Shown here piece after piece: positions 40,185 to 49,349 of a stretch of DNA of 50,392 nucleotides (position 1 is its first letter; the number at the start of each line of letters is the position of its first letter). The notes under the pieces were generated by a model. The model was not told the DNA's origin. It searched no databases and worked only from the letters and a program-made list of their open reading frames with translations. Source of the stretch: Gemmatimonas sp. (GTDB lineage: Bacteria > Gemmatimonadota > Gemmatimonadetes > Gemmatimonadales > Gemmatimonadaceae); assembly GCA_013822425.1 (NCBI GenBank), contig PNKL01000018.1, forward strand, positions 1 to 50,392, written 5' to 3'. The translations under genes and the position numbers were made by a program.

Positions 40185-41440
40185 TGCTCGCGCTCGTGCT
40201 CGCCGCCGCCCTCGCGGGCCCGGCTGACTCGCTGCGCTTCATGGTCAGCGGGCGCGACTCGGCCATCCCGATGCGCGCGGAACCGCAGGCGTCCTTCGTG
40301 GTCGCCGAGGCGGCGGTGGGTGCGCTTGGCGGGCGGGTGCAACGCCTGCCGAACCACCGGTACCTGGTAAGCGTCGGCGGCGTGGCGTTCGAAGTGGCCG
40401 ATCGGGTTCCCTTTGCGCTCTCCGACGGCCGGCTGTACCCGCTCGTGGTTGCCGCGCGCGAGCGGGACGGGCGACTCGAGCTTCCGGTGCAGCTGCTCAC
40501 CGACATTGCACCGCGTGCCGGCGCGCGGCTGCGCTGGGATCCGGTGCGGCGCCGCCTCACGCAAACCGCGGCGGCACCGGCCGTGGCGACGCGGGCCGCC
40601 AGGCTGTTGCCCTCACCCGCCGCGGTGTCCGCCGCCGCGCCGCCGCGCGCCGCCGCGCCGCGCCTGGCGAAGGGCGACGACACCGTGCCTTCGCCGCCGC
40701 CGCGTCCCAGCCGGCGCCGCGTCATCGTGGTCGACGCTGGCCACGGTGGTCGCGACCCCGGCATGCGCGGGTGGAGCCCGGAGCGCACGCCGGTGCGCGA
40801 GAAGGACGTCACGCTCGGGGTCGCCCTCCAGCTCGAGCAGGAACTGGAGCGCCGCGGCTACGCCGTCGTCATGACGCGGCGCACCGACACGCTCGTTGCG
40901 CTCGACGACCGCGGCCGCATCGCCAATCGCAGCAAGGGCGATCTCTTCATCTCGCTGCACGTCAACGCCGCCAATCCCAAGTGGCGCGAGCCGCACGCCG
41001 CGCGCGGATTCGAGACGTACTTCCTCGCCGAGGCGAAGACCGAGGACGAACGCCGCGTGGCGCAGATGGAAAACGAGGTGGTGCGGTTCGAGACCGAGGC
41101 GGATGCGCCCAGGGACGATCCACTCGGCTTCATCATCAACGACATGGCGCAGAACGAGCACCTGCGCGAGTCGAACGACCTCGCGGAGACCATCCAGGGG
41201 GCGCTGCGGCGCGTGCACCCCGGCCCGAGCCGCGGGGTCAAGCAGGCCGGCTTCCGCGTGCTGGTGACGGCGTACATGCCGGCGGTGCTCGTCGAGATCG
41301 GGTTCGGCACCAACGGCGCCGAGGCGGCCTTCATGAGTTCCCTCGCCGGCCAACACTCCCTCGCCAGTGCCATCGCCGACGCCGCGGCGGAGTACCTCGG
41401 CCGGTACGAGCAGCGCATCACGCCCGGCGGCGGACGATGA
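40181..41440 (+). CDS. N-acetylmuramoyl-L-alanine amidase
   Basis: Zinc amidase (Amidase_3 family) of 419 residues that cleaves the amide between MurNAc and the peptide stem, acting in the periplasm during cell separation. Signal-like start MMLALVLAAALAGPADS; an N-terminal region of about 150 residues binds peptidoglycan or regulates; an Ala/Pro linker; then VIVVDAGHGGRDPG with His188, GLFISLHVNAA-type DLFISLHVNAAN and the catalytic Glu in AVLVEIGFGTN. It overlaps smpB and the TPR lipoprotein gene, and its last codon region begins the 24-bp repeat. An AMIN-type domain is possible but not proven. Confidence 0.93.
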   Translation: MMLALVLAAALAGPADSLRFMVSGRDSAIPMRAEPQASFVVAEAAVGALGGRVQRLPNHRYLVSVGGVAFEVADRVPFALSDGRLYPLVVAARERDGRLELPVQLLTDIAPRAGARLRWDPVRRRLTQTAAAPAVATRAARLLPSPAAVSAAAPPRAAAPRLAKGDDTVPSPPPRPSRRRVIVVDAGHGGRDPGMRGWSPERTPVREKDVTLGVALQLEQELERRGYAVVMTRRTDTLVALDDRGRIANRSKGDLFISLHVNAANPKWREPHAARGFETYFLAEAKTEDERRVAQMENEVVRFETEADAPRDDPLGFIINDMAQNEHLRESNDLAETIQGALRRVHPGPSRGVKQAGFRVLVTAYMPAVLVEIGFGTNGAEAAFMSSLAGQHSLASAIADAAAEYLGRYEQRITPGGGR

Positions 41441-41515
41441 GCAGTCGCCTGCGGCGGACGATGAGCAGTCGCCTGCGGCGGACGATGAGCAGTCGCCTGC
41501 GGCGGACGATGTGTC
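41437..41515 (+). repeat. 24-bp tandem repeat carrying successive start codons
   Basis: ATGAGCAGTCGCCTGCGGCGGACG repeated exactly at 41437, 41461 and 41485, with a degenerate fourth copy from 41509 (ATGTGTCGTCGCCTGCGG). Every unit begins with ATG in the same frame, giving MSSRLRRT three times before MCRRLRQF. The first unit overlaps the amidase stop. Confidence 0.97.
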
Positions 41516-42957
41516 GTCGCCTGCGGCAGTTCATCTTGCCGTCCGCCGTCTGCCTGCTGCCGTCCGTCACGGCCTGCGCGTACTACAACGGCATCTACAA
41601 CGCCAAGACCGAGCTCGCCGCCGGCGAGCGACTCGCCCGTCAGGGGCGTGAAGCCGAAGCAGGGTCGCGGTATGCTGCGGCCGCCGCGAAGGCCGAGACG
41701 GTGCTGGTGCGCTACCCGCGCACCCGCTGGCGGCCGCAGGCGCTTGCCATCGCGGCGCGCGCGTCGGCCCTGTCCGGCGACTGCGCGGTCGCGCGTCCTC
41801 TCCTTGTGGAAGCGCTTGCCCTGCCGGCGGTGAATCCGGCGGAGCGCGATCGCCTGCTCGTCGCGCAGGGCGTCTGCGAGGTACGCGAGGCGCGTCCGAT
41901 GTCCGCGCTCTTCATCCTCGAACCGCTGTCCGAGCGCGGCCACGCCTCGGTGCGCGCGGCGGCCGCGCTCTGGGCCGCGCGCGCCGCCATCGCGCTCGGT
42001 GACGCGGACCGCGCGCGCCGCGTCCTCGGCGCGCTCGACGCCGGCACCGCCCACTGGGAGCTTGCCCAGGCGTCGCTGGGCGCGCACCAGTACGCTGCCG
42101 CCGAGTCGCTGCTCGCGCTGCGTGCGGCGCGCGGCGACGCGCGCCCCGAGCTCACGCCGATGCTGCGCACGCTCTGGCTCGCCGGACGGCGCGATGCGGT
42201 GGAGCGCCTGGTCGCGCAATACCACGCCGCCGGAACGCGCGCGAACGACAAGCTGTCGCTGCACATGCTCGCCGCCGACCTGCAGATCGAGACCGGCCTC
42301 GACGCGCCGGCGCGCGCGCACCTGCTCGCCGCGCGCCGCCTCGCGGTGGACAGCGTCGTGGATGCCGAGGCCGTCGCGCGCCTGACGCTGCTTTCCCTCG
42401 CGCCGCTCTCCCGGCTCGAGGACGTGTCGGCCGCGGTGCGCCGCGGTTCGGTGCAAGGACGGGCGTCCCATATCCAGCGTCGCCTCGACGACAACGTGCT
42501 GTTGGCCGAACTGCTTGCCGGGCGCGCCGACCCGTCTGGCGCGTCGCTCTACCTCGCCGCCGAGGTCGCCCGCGATTCGCTGCGCGCGCCGCAGCTTGCG
42601 TTCCAGTTGTTCCGCCGCATTGACCAGACGCTGCAAGGCGCGGTGATGGCGCCGCGTGGGCTCTTCGCCGCCGCGATCCTCGAGCCCGACTCGGCGGCCG
42701 CCCTGCACGCGCGACTGCGCGAGCGGTATCCGCGTTCGCCGTGGGCGCTCGCGCTCGACGGCGGAAGTCCGGGCGACTTCCCCGCGTGGGAGGCGTCGGA
42801 GGCCACGCTGCGCGTTGCGTGGAAGGACGTCGCGCTGCAGTTTGCCGATTCACTCACGCGCCTGCGCACTCCGGTGGTGCCGGGCGCCAACCAGCGGACG
42901 GTCCGACCCGTGAAGCAACCGGCGGCAAAGTCTCCCGCGCAGGGCGCCATCCCATGA
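41437..42957 (+). CDS. TPR-type lipoprotein with repeated N-terminal start codons
   Basis: Predicted lipoprotein of up to 506 residues. The lipobox is VTAC after CRRLRQFILPSAVCLLPS, so the natural start is probably the fourth ATG (41509); starts at 41437, 41461 or 41485 only lengthen the basic n-region by 8 residues each. The mature protein is helical with TPR-like repeats (LAAGERLARQGREAEAGSRYA; LVRYPRTRWRPQALAIAARASALSGD), similar to BamD/YfiO-type outer-membrane assembly or other tetratricopeptide lipoproteins. Leu/Ala-rich repeats continue to about 480, ending in Pro/Lys. It overlaps the amidase stop and the pyrD start is 4 nt before its stop. Specific role unknown. Confidence 0.8.
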   Translation: MSSRLRRTMSSRLRRTMSSRLRRTMCRRLRQFILPSAVCLLPSVTACAYYNGIYNAKTELAAGERLARQGREAEAGSRYAAAAAKAETVLVRYPRTRWRPQALAIAARASALSGDCAVARPLLVEALALPAVNPAERDRLLVAQGVCEVREARPMSALFILEPLSERGHASVRAAAALWAARAAIALGDADRARRVLGALDAGTAHWELAQASLGAHQYAAAESLLALRAARGDARPELTPMLRTLWLAGRRDAVERLVAQYHAAGTRANDKLSLHMLAADLQIETGLDAPARAHLLAARRLAVDSVVDAEAVARLTLLSLAPLSRLEDVSAAVRRGSVQGRASHIQRRLDDNVLLAELLAGRADPSGASLYLAAEVARDSLRAPQLAFQLFRRIDQTLQGAVMAPRGLFAAAILEPDSAAALHARLRERYPRSPWALALDGGSPGDFPAWEASEATLRVAWKDVALQFADSLTRLRTPVVPGANQRTVRPVKQPAAKSPAQGAIP

Positions 42958-43883
42958 GCGAGGCGCTGCGCTCGACCGTCGCCGGACTCGAGTTCGCGAA
43001 TCCGGTGCTGCTCGCCTCGGGCACGGCGGGCTACGGTCGCGAGCTGTCGGGCGTCATCGAGCTTGAGCAGATCGGCGGGCTCGTTACGAAGGCCGTGAGC
43101 CCGGAGCCACGCCACGGCAACGCCGCGCCGCGCGTCTGGGACTTCGACGGCGGCATGATCAACGCCGTCGGTCTGGCCAACCCGGGACTCAAGGAGGTGC
43201 GCGCCGAGGCGCTCCCGTGGATTGCGGCGCACATGCGGCGCTCGCGGGTGCTCGTGAACGTGGTGGGCCACACCATCGAGGATTACTCGGAGGTGGTCGC
43301 CGGCCTCGACGCGTCACCCGGTTTTCATGGCTTCGAGCTCAACGTCAGCTGCCCCAATACCAGGAAGGGTGGACTCGAGTTCGGCGCCGACGCCGAGTCG
43401 CTCGGTGCGCTCGTGTCGCGCGCCCGCGCCGCGACGGCCAAGCCGCTCTTCGTGAAGCTCTCGCCGACGCTCCCCGACGTCGTCGGCACCGCACGCGTCG
43501 CCATCGAGAACGGCGCCACCGGGGTGACGCTCTTCAATACAATGCCGGGCCTGGTCGTGGACACGGAGTCACGGCGTCCCGTGCTCGGCTTCGGCAGCGG
43601 CGGCGTCAGCGGGCCGGCCCTGCTGCCCGTGGCCGCGCTCGCGGTGCGACGCGTCACGCAGGCGCTGCCCGGCGTGCCGGTCATCGGCACGGGCGGCGTG
43701 AGCACCGCCGACCACGTGCTGCAACTCGTTCTCGCGGGGGCGTCGCTCGTGGCGCTCGGCACCGCGTCCATGGCCGATCCCCGCGCGGCGGAGCGCATCG
43801 TGCGGGATCTCGGGCGCTGGTGCGAGGTGCACGGGGTGTCGCGGCTCGCCGACCTGCGCGGAACCCTGGAGTGGCCCGCATGA
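42954..43883 (+). CDS. pyrD: Dihydroorotate dehydrogenase (class 1B type)
   Basis: FMN enzyme converting dihydroorotate to orotate in pyrimidine synthesis; 309 residues. NAVGLANPGLKEV, FELNVSCPNTRKGG (catalytic Cys and conserved NVSCPN) and VGTGGVSTADHVLQLVLAGA-type phosphate/FMN motif IGTGGVSTADH are clear. Cys as base is typical of class 1; length and sequence resemble 1B, which needs PyrK for NAD use. No pyrK is seen nearby. It overlaps the pyrF start (ATGA), forming a pyrDF pair. Confidence 0.95.
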   Translation: MSEALRSTVAGLEFANPVLLASGTAGYGRELSGVIELEQIGGLVTKAVSPEPRHGNAAPRVWDFDGGMINAVGLANPGLKEVRAEALPWIAAHMRRSRVLVNVVGHTIEDYSEVVAGLDASPGFHGFELNVSCPNTRKGGLEFGADAESLGALVSRARAATAKPLFVKLSPTLPDVVGTARVAIENGATGVTLFNTMPGLVVDTESRRPVLGFGSGGVSGPALLPVAALAVRRVTQALPGVPVIGTGGVSTADHVLQLVLAGASLVALGTASMADPRAAERIVRDLGRWCEVHGVSRLADLRGTLEWPA

Positions 43884-44593
43884 CGATGCAATTCGCGGGC
43901 GCGACGCTGACCCCGACGCCGATCGTGGCGCTGGACGTGCCCACCATGACATCGGCACGCGCCCTCGTGGACCGGCTTGAGGACACGGCCGACTTCTTCA
44001 AGGTGGGATTGCAGTTGTACACGGCCGAGGGGCCGCGCGTGGTCGAGTGGCTGCGCGGCATCGAGAAGCGGGTCTTTCTCGACCTCAAGCTGCACGACAT
44101 CCCCAACACGGTGCGCGGCGCGGCGCAGAGCGCCTCGTCGCTGGGCGTCGAACTGCTCACCGTGCACGCAGTGGGCGGCGACGCGATGCTGCGTGCCGCG
44201 GTGGAAGGCGGCGGGGCGACGGCGATCCTGGCGGTCACGGTGCTCACGTCCATGACGCAGGGCGAACTTGAGGCCGCGCGCGGGCACGCGATGGCGAGTG
44301 TGGGCGATGAAGTGCTGCGCCTGGCGCGAGCCGCCGATGCCGCGGGAGCGCACGGAATCGTCTGTGCCGGATCGGAAGTGGCGGAGGTGCGGGCGGCGCA
44401 CGGTGGCCGTCTGCGCACGCTGGTGCCGGGCATCCGCTTGGGCGGCACGCCGGCGCACGACCAGGCGCGCGTGATGACGCCGCGAGAGGCAGCCGCGGCC
44501 GGCGCGTCGTATGTGGTAATCGGCCGTACGGTGACCGCGGCGGAGGATCCCCCGGCCGCGATGCGGCGTGTCCTCGCCGAGTTGGCGGGTTAG
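43880..44593 (+). CDS. pyrF: Orotidine 5'-phosphate decarboxylase
   Basis: Last step of UMP synthesis; 237 residues. The catalytic Asp-Lys-Asp array is in [12 protein letters not shown]; substrate motifs are VALDVPTM at the start, [12 protein letters not shown], and the phosphate-binding LVPGIRLGG plus [18 protein letters not shown] overlap with pyrD suggests coupling. An intrinsic terminator lies 138 nt after the stop. Confidence 0.97.
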   Translation: MTMQFAGATLTPTPIVALDVPTMTSARALVDRLEDTADFFKVGLQLYTAEGPRVVEWLRGIEKRVFLDLKLHDIPNTVRGAAQSASSLGVELLTVHAVGGDAMLRAAVEGGGATAILAVTVLTSMTQGELEAARGHAMASVGDEVLRLARAADAAGAHGIVCAGSEVAEVRAAHGGRLRTLVPGIRLGGTPAHDQARVMTPREAAAAGASYVVIGRTVTAAEDPPAAMRRVLAELAG

Positions 44594-44730
44594 CGTCGGA
44601 TTGCGCAGTCCGGCAGGGGGCCAGGACGAAGCGTCCTCCGGAGTTCGCGCCCTCCCATGCCGATCGAATCTTCAATCGCAATCCCACATCGGAATCCTGG
44701 GTCCAAATCCGAAATCGCCGGTCCGTATTC

Positions 44731-44766
44731 CCGAAGATCCGCCGAACCCGGCGGATCTTCGGTTTG
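44731..44766 (+). terminator. Intrinsic terminator after pyrF
   Basis: CCGAAGATCCGCC (44731-44743) pairs perfectly with GGCGGATCTTCGG (44750-44762) around a 6-nt loop and is followed by TTTGT. A 13-bp stem of this quality separates pyrimidine and ribosomal transcripts. Confidence 0.85.
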
Positions 44767-44802
44767 TACACGTCGGTACGGAAAAAAAGTCAAGACCCCC
44801 GC

Positions 44803-44831
44803 TTGTATTCGGTGTTTCAAGCGGTTACAAT
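44803..44831 (+). promoter_or_regulatory. Promoter of the rpmJ-rpsM-rpoA ribosomal operon
   Basis: TTGTAT (44803-44808) and TACAAT (44826-44831), 17 bp apart, 49 nt before rpmJ. Very good hexamers in an AT-rich island following the terminator. No infA or secY gene lies upstream, so this promoter, not read-through, must feed the operon. Confidence 0.75.
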
Positions 44832-44879
44832 ACTTGTCTGTCCCAAAATACTACCGTCTTCGCACCACCGGGAGTTCGT

Positions 44880-44996
44880 GTGAAAGTTCGAAGCAGCGTG
44901 AAGCCGATTTGTGAGCACTGCAAGGTCGTGAAGCGCGACGGCGTGACTCGCATCATCTGCAAGCGCAATCCCAAGCACAAGCAGCGGCAGGGTTAA
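44880..44996 (+). CDS. rpmJ: 50S ribosomal protein L36
   Basis: A 38-residue zinc-ribbon ribosomal protein: [20 protein letters not shown], with Cys11, Cys14, Cys27 and His33 as zinc ligands (C-x2-C-x12-C-x5-H). GTG start; a GGGAG ribosome site precedes it. The usual bacterial alpha-operon order rpmJ-rpsM-rpsK-rpsD-rpoA-rplQ follows. In many genomes infA comes just before; here pyrF is there instead. Confidence 0.96.
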   Translation: MKVRSSVKPICEHCKVVKRDGVTRIICKRNPKHKQRQG

Positions 44997-45002
44997 CCGA
45001 CT

Positions 45003-45380
45003 ATGGCCCGAATTTCTGGCGTCGACCTGCCGCGCGAAAAGCGCGTGGACATCGGCCTGACGTACATCTACGGCATCGGCCGCGCGGTGGCGCGCCGCAT
45101 CCTCGAATCGGCGGGCGTCTCCCCGGACATCCGGGTGAAGGACCTGACCGACGGCGACGTGAACAAGCTCCGTCAGGAGATTGAGAAGACGTATCGCGTC
45201 GAGGGGGCCCTGCGCACCGAGGTCGCGATGAACATCAAGCGTTTGATGGACATCGGGTCCTACCGCGGCATCCGTCACCGTCGCGGGTTGCCGGTCCGCG
45301 GCCAGCGGACGCACACCAATGCGCGCACCAAGAAGGGTCCGCGTCGCGCGATCGCCGGCAAGAAGAAGGTGACCAAGTAA
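45003..45380 (+). CDS. rpsM: 30S ribosomal protein S13
   Basis: Head-of-30S protein contacting tRNA and 50S; 125 residues. [41 protein letters not shown] and a Lys-rich tail are conserved. Six nt after rpmJ; its stop overlaps the rpsK ATG (TAATG). Confidence 0.98.
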   Translation: MARISGVDLPREKRVDIGLTYIYGIGRAVARRILESAGVSPDIRVKDLTDGDVNKLRQEIEKTYRVEGALRTEVAMNIKRLMDIGSYRGIRHRRGLPVRGQRTHTNARTKKGPRRAIAGKKKVTK

Positions 45381-45757
45381 TGGCTACGGGCAAGAAGACC
45401 AAGCGCGTGGTGGAGGCGGAGGGCGTCGCCCACATCAGCGCCACGTTCAACAACACCCTGATCACGATCACCGATTCCCATGGGAACGCCGTGTCGTGGG
45501 GCTCGGCGGGCAAGGCCGGGTTCAAGGGTTCGAAGAAGAGCACCCCGTTCGCGGCGACGGTCGCCGCCGAGCAGTGCGCGCGTGAGGCGTTGACCGCCGG
45601 CGTTCGCAAGGTGCACGTCCGCGTGCAGGGGCCGGGGTCGGGGCGCGAGTCCGCGATCCAGGCGCTTGCCGCCGCCGGACTCACCGTCAAGTCGATCAAG
45701 GACGTCACGCCGATTCCGCACAACGGCTGTCGTCCGCCGAAGCGCCGGAGGGTCTAG
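45380..45757 (+). CDS. rpsK: 30S ribosomal protein S11
   Basis: Platform protein of the 30S; 125 residues. [40 protein letters not shown] and [22 protein letters not shown] are the family sequence. Starts within the rpsM stop and lies 3 nt before rpsD. Confidence 0.98.
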   Translation: MATGKKTKRVVEAEGVAHISATFNNTLITITDSHGNAVSWGSAGKAGFKGSKKSTPFAATVAAEQCAREALTAGVRKVHVRVQGPGSGRESAIQALAAAGLTVKSIKDVTPIPHNGCRPPKRRRV

Positions 45758-45760
45758 GCC

Positions 45761-46393
45761 ATGCGCTATACAGGTCCCAGCTGCCGGCAGTGCCGGCGTG
45801 AAGGCACCAAGCTGTTCCTCAAGGGCACGAAGTGCTTCACCGAGAAGTGCCCCGTCGAGCGCCGGCCGTTCCCGCCGGGCCAGCACGGGCAGAACACGTC
45901 GCGCCGCCGGAAGGTGTCGGAGTACGCGAAGCAGCTGCGCGAGAAACAGAAGATCAAGCGCATGTACGGCGTGAGCGAGCGGCAGTTCCGCAATACCTTC
46001 GAAAAGGTGTCGTCGCTGCCGGGCATCACGGGCCACAACCTGCTGGCCGCGCTCGAGAGCCGTCTGGACAACATGGTGTACCGCATGGGCTTTGCCGCCA
46101 GCCGCAAGGCGGCGCGTCAGCTCATCTGCCACCGTCACGTCGAGATCAACGGAAAGACGGTGGACATCCCGTCGTTCCAGGTGCAGCCCGGGCAGGAGAT
46201 TCGCGTCCGGGAGCACGCGCGGACCAACGTCGGCGTGCAGGCCTCGCTCGAACAGGCCGCCCGCGGCCAGGTGCCGAGCTGGCTGGCGGTGGACAAGGAC
46301 TCGTTCAGCGGTCGCATGCTGGAGCGTCCGCAGCGCGCCTCCATCCCGATCGCCGCGCAGGAGCAGCTGGTCGTGGAGTTGTATTCGAAGTAG
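45761..46393 (+). CDS. rpsD: 30S ribosomal protein S4
   Basis: Primary 16S rRNA-binding assembly protein and, in many bacteria, translational repressor of the alpha operon; 210 residues. RYTGPSCRQCRREGTKLFLKG has zinc-type cysteines (C-x2-C; a further C in KCFTEKCPVE), i.e. a zinc-binding S4. S4 RNA-binding domain: LDNMVYRMGFAASRKAARQL and GVEINGKTV-type HVEINGKTVDIPS. GGAGG precedes the ATG. Followed by a heptamer inverted-repeat region before rpoA. Confidence 0.98.
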   Translation: MRYTGPSCRQCRREGTKLFLKGTKCFTEKCPVERRPFPPGQHGQNTSRRRKVSEYAKQLREKQKIKRMYGVSERQFRNTFEKVSSLPGITGHNLLAALESRLDNMVYRMGFAASRKAARQLICHRHVEINGKTVDIPSFQVQPGQEIRVREHARTNVGVQASLEQAARGQVPSWLAVDKDSFSGRMLERPQRASIPIAAQEQLVVELYSK

Positions 46394-46471
46394 AGGGTAG
46401 CGGGTAGATGGCAGAAGGTAGATGTCAACCATCTATCATCCACCACCTACCATCTGCCTTCTGGTCTACCC
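46394..46471. repeat. Inverted heptamer arrays between rpsD and rpoA
   Basis: Directly after the rpsD stop: AGGGTAG, CGGGTAG, ATGGCAG, AAGGTAG (46394-46421), 8 nt, then CATCTAT, CATCCAC, CACCTAC, CATCTGC, CTTCTGG, TCTACCC (46430-46471). The first group is roughly the reverse complement of the second, with a 7-bp period throughout, so RNA here can fold into an imperfect hairpin. Confidence 0.85.
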
Positions 46472-46566
46472 TGACTATCACACGGGCCTGCCGCGCGTCA
46501 GGGGCGAGGCAGGGCGTAGACGGCGCCGCGGGCGTCGCCTGACCACACCACGGATCTCACGGACGA

Positions 46567-47628
46567 ATGGCACAGACTATTGATTTGCGCGGGCTGGTGC
46601 GGCCGCAGCTCGTCGAAATGACGAAGCGCGACGACAACCCGAACATCGCGGAGTTCCGCCTGCAACCGCTCGAGCGGGGCTATGGGCACACGCTCGGCAA
46701 CGCGATGCGCCGGATGCTGCTCTCGTCGCTGCGCGGCTCCGCCGTGTGGGGCTTCCGCATCGACGGCGTGCTCCACGAGCACCAGACCATCCAGGGCGTC
46801 GTCGAAGACGTCCACCAGATCATCGGCAACCTCAAGTCGCTCACGCTCTCGCTGGCCGGCGATGTCGAGGAGACGGTGCTCCGCATCAACTGCACCAAGG
46901 CGGGGGCGGTGGTGGCCGGGGACATCGAGGACCAGGGCGGCGTACGGGTGATCAACCCGAAGCACCACCTCTTCACGATGCAGGACGACCGCGACATCAC
47001 GGTCGAGCTGTACGTGAACAAGGGGCGCGGGTACGTCGAGGCCGACCAGCACCCGACCGACCGGTCGCTGCCGGTGGACCTCGTCCGCATTGACTCCATC
47101 TACTCGCCGGTCCGCCGCGTGAACTTCCACGTCAGCGAGACCCGCGTCGGTCAGCGCACCGACTACGATCGCCTCGTCCTCACCGTCGAGACGAACGGCA
47201 CGGTGTCGCCCGAGGAAGCGGTGAGCTATGCCGCCGCCCTCGCGCAGACGCACTTCCAGCACTTCGCCGGCTTCGGCTCGCACAGCGCCGCCATCGCCAG
47301 CGACGGCACGTCCGACGCCCAGCGCCTCGCGCAGCTGCTGTCGACGTCCATCGACGCGCTCGAGCTCTCGGTGCGGTCGGTGAATTCCCTGAAGAACTCG
47401 AACATCCGCTCGCTCGGCGATCTCGTCCGGCAGACGGAAGGCCAGATCATTCAGGTCAAGAACTTTGGCAAGAAGTCGCTCCAGGAGATCGCCGACCTGC
47501 TCGAGCGTGAGGGGTTGAACTTCGGGATGAAGTTCGAGGACAGTGGCGACGGCGTCCGGGTCACGGACTGGGGCACGCCGCCGAGCCGGGCCGCGGCCAA
47601 CGCGCCCGACGACGAAGAAGAGGAGTAA
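46567..47628 (+). CDS. rpoA: RNA polymerase subunit alpha
   Basis: Alpha subunit of 353 residues. N-terminal dimerisation domain with GYGHTLGNAMRRMLLSSLRG, VVEDVHQIIGNLKSL and VYSPVRRVNFHVSETRVGQRTDYD-type segment; C-terminal domain with LELSVRSVNSLKNSNIRSLGDLV and NFGKKSLQEIADLL, which binds UP-elements and activators. An acidic tail ends it (DDEEEE). 173 bp after rpsD, the largest gap in the operon, holding the heptamer arrays. Confidence 0.98.
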   Translation: MAQTIDLRGLVRPQLVEMTKRDDNPNIAEFRLQPLERGYGHTLGNAMRRMLLSSLRGSAVWGFRIDGVLHEHQTIQGVVEDVHQIIGNLKSLTLSLAGDVEETVLRINCTKAGAVVAGDIEDQGGVRVINPKHHLFTMQDDRDITVELYVNKGRGYVEADQHPTDRSLPVDLVRIDSIYSPVRRVNFHVSETRVGQRTDYDRLVLTVETNGTVSPEEAVSYAAALAQTHFQHFAGFGSHSAAIASDGTSDAQRLAQLLSTSIDALELSVRSVNSLKNSNIRSLGDLVRQTEGQIIQVKNFGKKSLQEIADLLEREGLNFGMKFEDSGDGVRVTDWGTPPSRAAANAPDDEEEE

Positions 47629-47634
47629 CACCCG

Positions 47635-47991
47635 ATGCGTCACCGCAAGGCAGGCCGGCAACTGCGCCGGACCAGCGAGCAGAAGCTCGCGCTCCTGCGC
47701 AACCTCGCGACCTCGCTCATCGAGAGCGGCGCGATTGAAACGACCGAAGCGAAGGCCAAGGAACTCCGGCCCTTCGTCGAGAAGCTCATCACCAAGGCCA
47801 AGGCCGGCACGCTGCATGCGCGCCGCGAGGCCGGCAAGCACGTCCATAAGCGCGCGGCCGCCGACAAGCTGTTCCAGGAAGTCGGTCCCAGGATGGCCAA
47901 GCGCGCGGGCGGGTATACGCGCATTCTCAAGACCGGCCATCGCAAGGGCGACGGTGCGGACATGGCGCGCATCGAGATCGTGGAGAACTAG
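47635..47991 (+). CDS. rplQ: 50S ribosomal protein L17
   Basis: 118-residue protein near the peptide exit tunnel. RHRKAGRQLRRTSEQKLALL, RNLATSLIESGAIETTEAKAKEL and GGYTRILKTGHRKGDGADMARIE are conserved. Six nt after rpoA, 3 nt before rpmB. Confidence 0.98.
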   Translation: MRHRKAGRQLRRTSEQKLALLRNLATSLIESGAIETTEAKAKELRPFVEKLITKAKAGTLHARREAGKHVHKRAAADKLFQEVGPRMAKRAGGYTRILKTGHRKGDGADMARIEIVEN

Positions 47992-47994
47992 GCC

Positions 47995-48216
47995 ATGCCC
48001 ATTGCCCGCAATAAGTGCTATGTCTGCGAGAAGGGGATTGCCTTCGGCAACAACGTCTCGCACGCGAACAACAAGACCCGCCGCACCTGGAAGCCCAACC
48101 TCCAGGTCGTCCGCGTCGTCCACGAAGGGAAGATCACCAAGGTGAAGGTCTGCACGCGCTGCCTGCACGCCAACAAGGTCGCCCGCGCCCCGCGCGGAAA
48201 GGCGGCGGTTGCTTAA
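47995..48216 (+). CDS. rpmB: 50S ribosomal protein L28 (zinc-binding type)
   Basis: 73-residue protein. It is the cysteine-containing form: CYVCEKG near the start and CTRCLHAN near the end supply two CxxC pairs; the middle [19 protein letters not shown] is the family core. Zinc-type forms are usually repressed or replaced under zinc limitation in some bacteria. Unusual place: at the end of the alpha operon rather than with rpmG. Confidence 0.97.
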   Translation: MPIARNKCYVCEKGIAFGNNVSHANNKTRRTWKPNLQVVRVVHEGKITKVKVCTRCLHANKVARAPRGKAAVA

Positions 48217-48250
48217 CCGCAGGATCGTGCCGCTGTTGGGGTTGTGAGAG

Positions 48251-48275
48251 GGGAGCCCCTGCGGCTCCCTTTCTT
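48251..48275 (+). terminator. Intrinsic terminator of the ribosomal operon
   Basis: GGGAGCC (48251-48257), 5-nt loop, GGCTCCC (48263-48269), then TTTCTT. It sits 35 nt after rpmB and just before the second heptamer array. Confidence 0.85.
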
Positions 48276-49344
<1,069 letters not shown>

Positions 49345-49349
49345 GCGAC

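Noticed and set aside
44594-44730. infA or another small ribosomal-region gene upstream of rpmJ
   Set aside because: No frame encodes IF1-like sequence; the region holds only the pyrF terminator and the rpmJ promoter.
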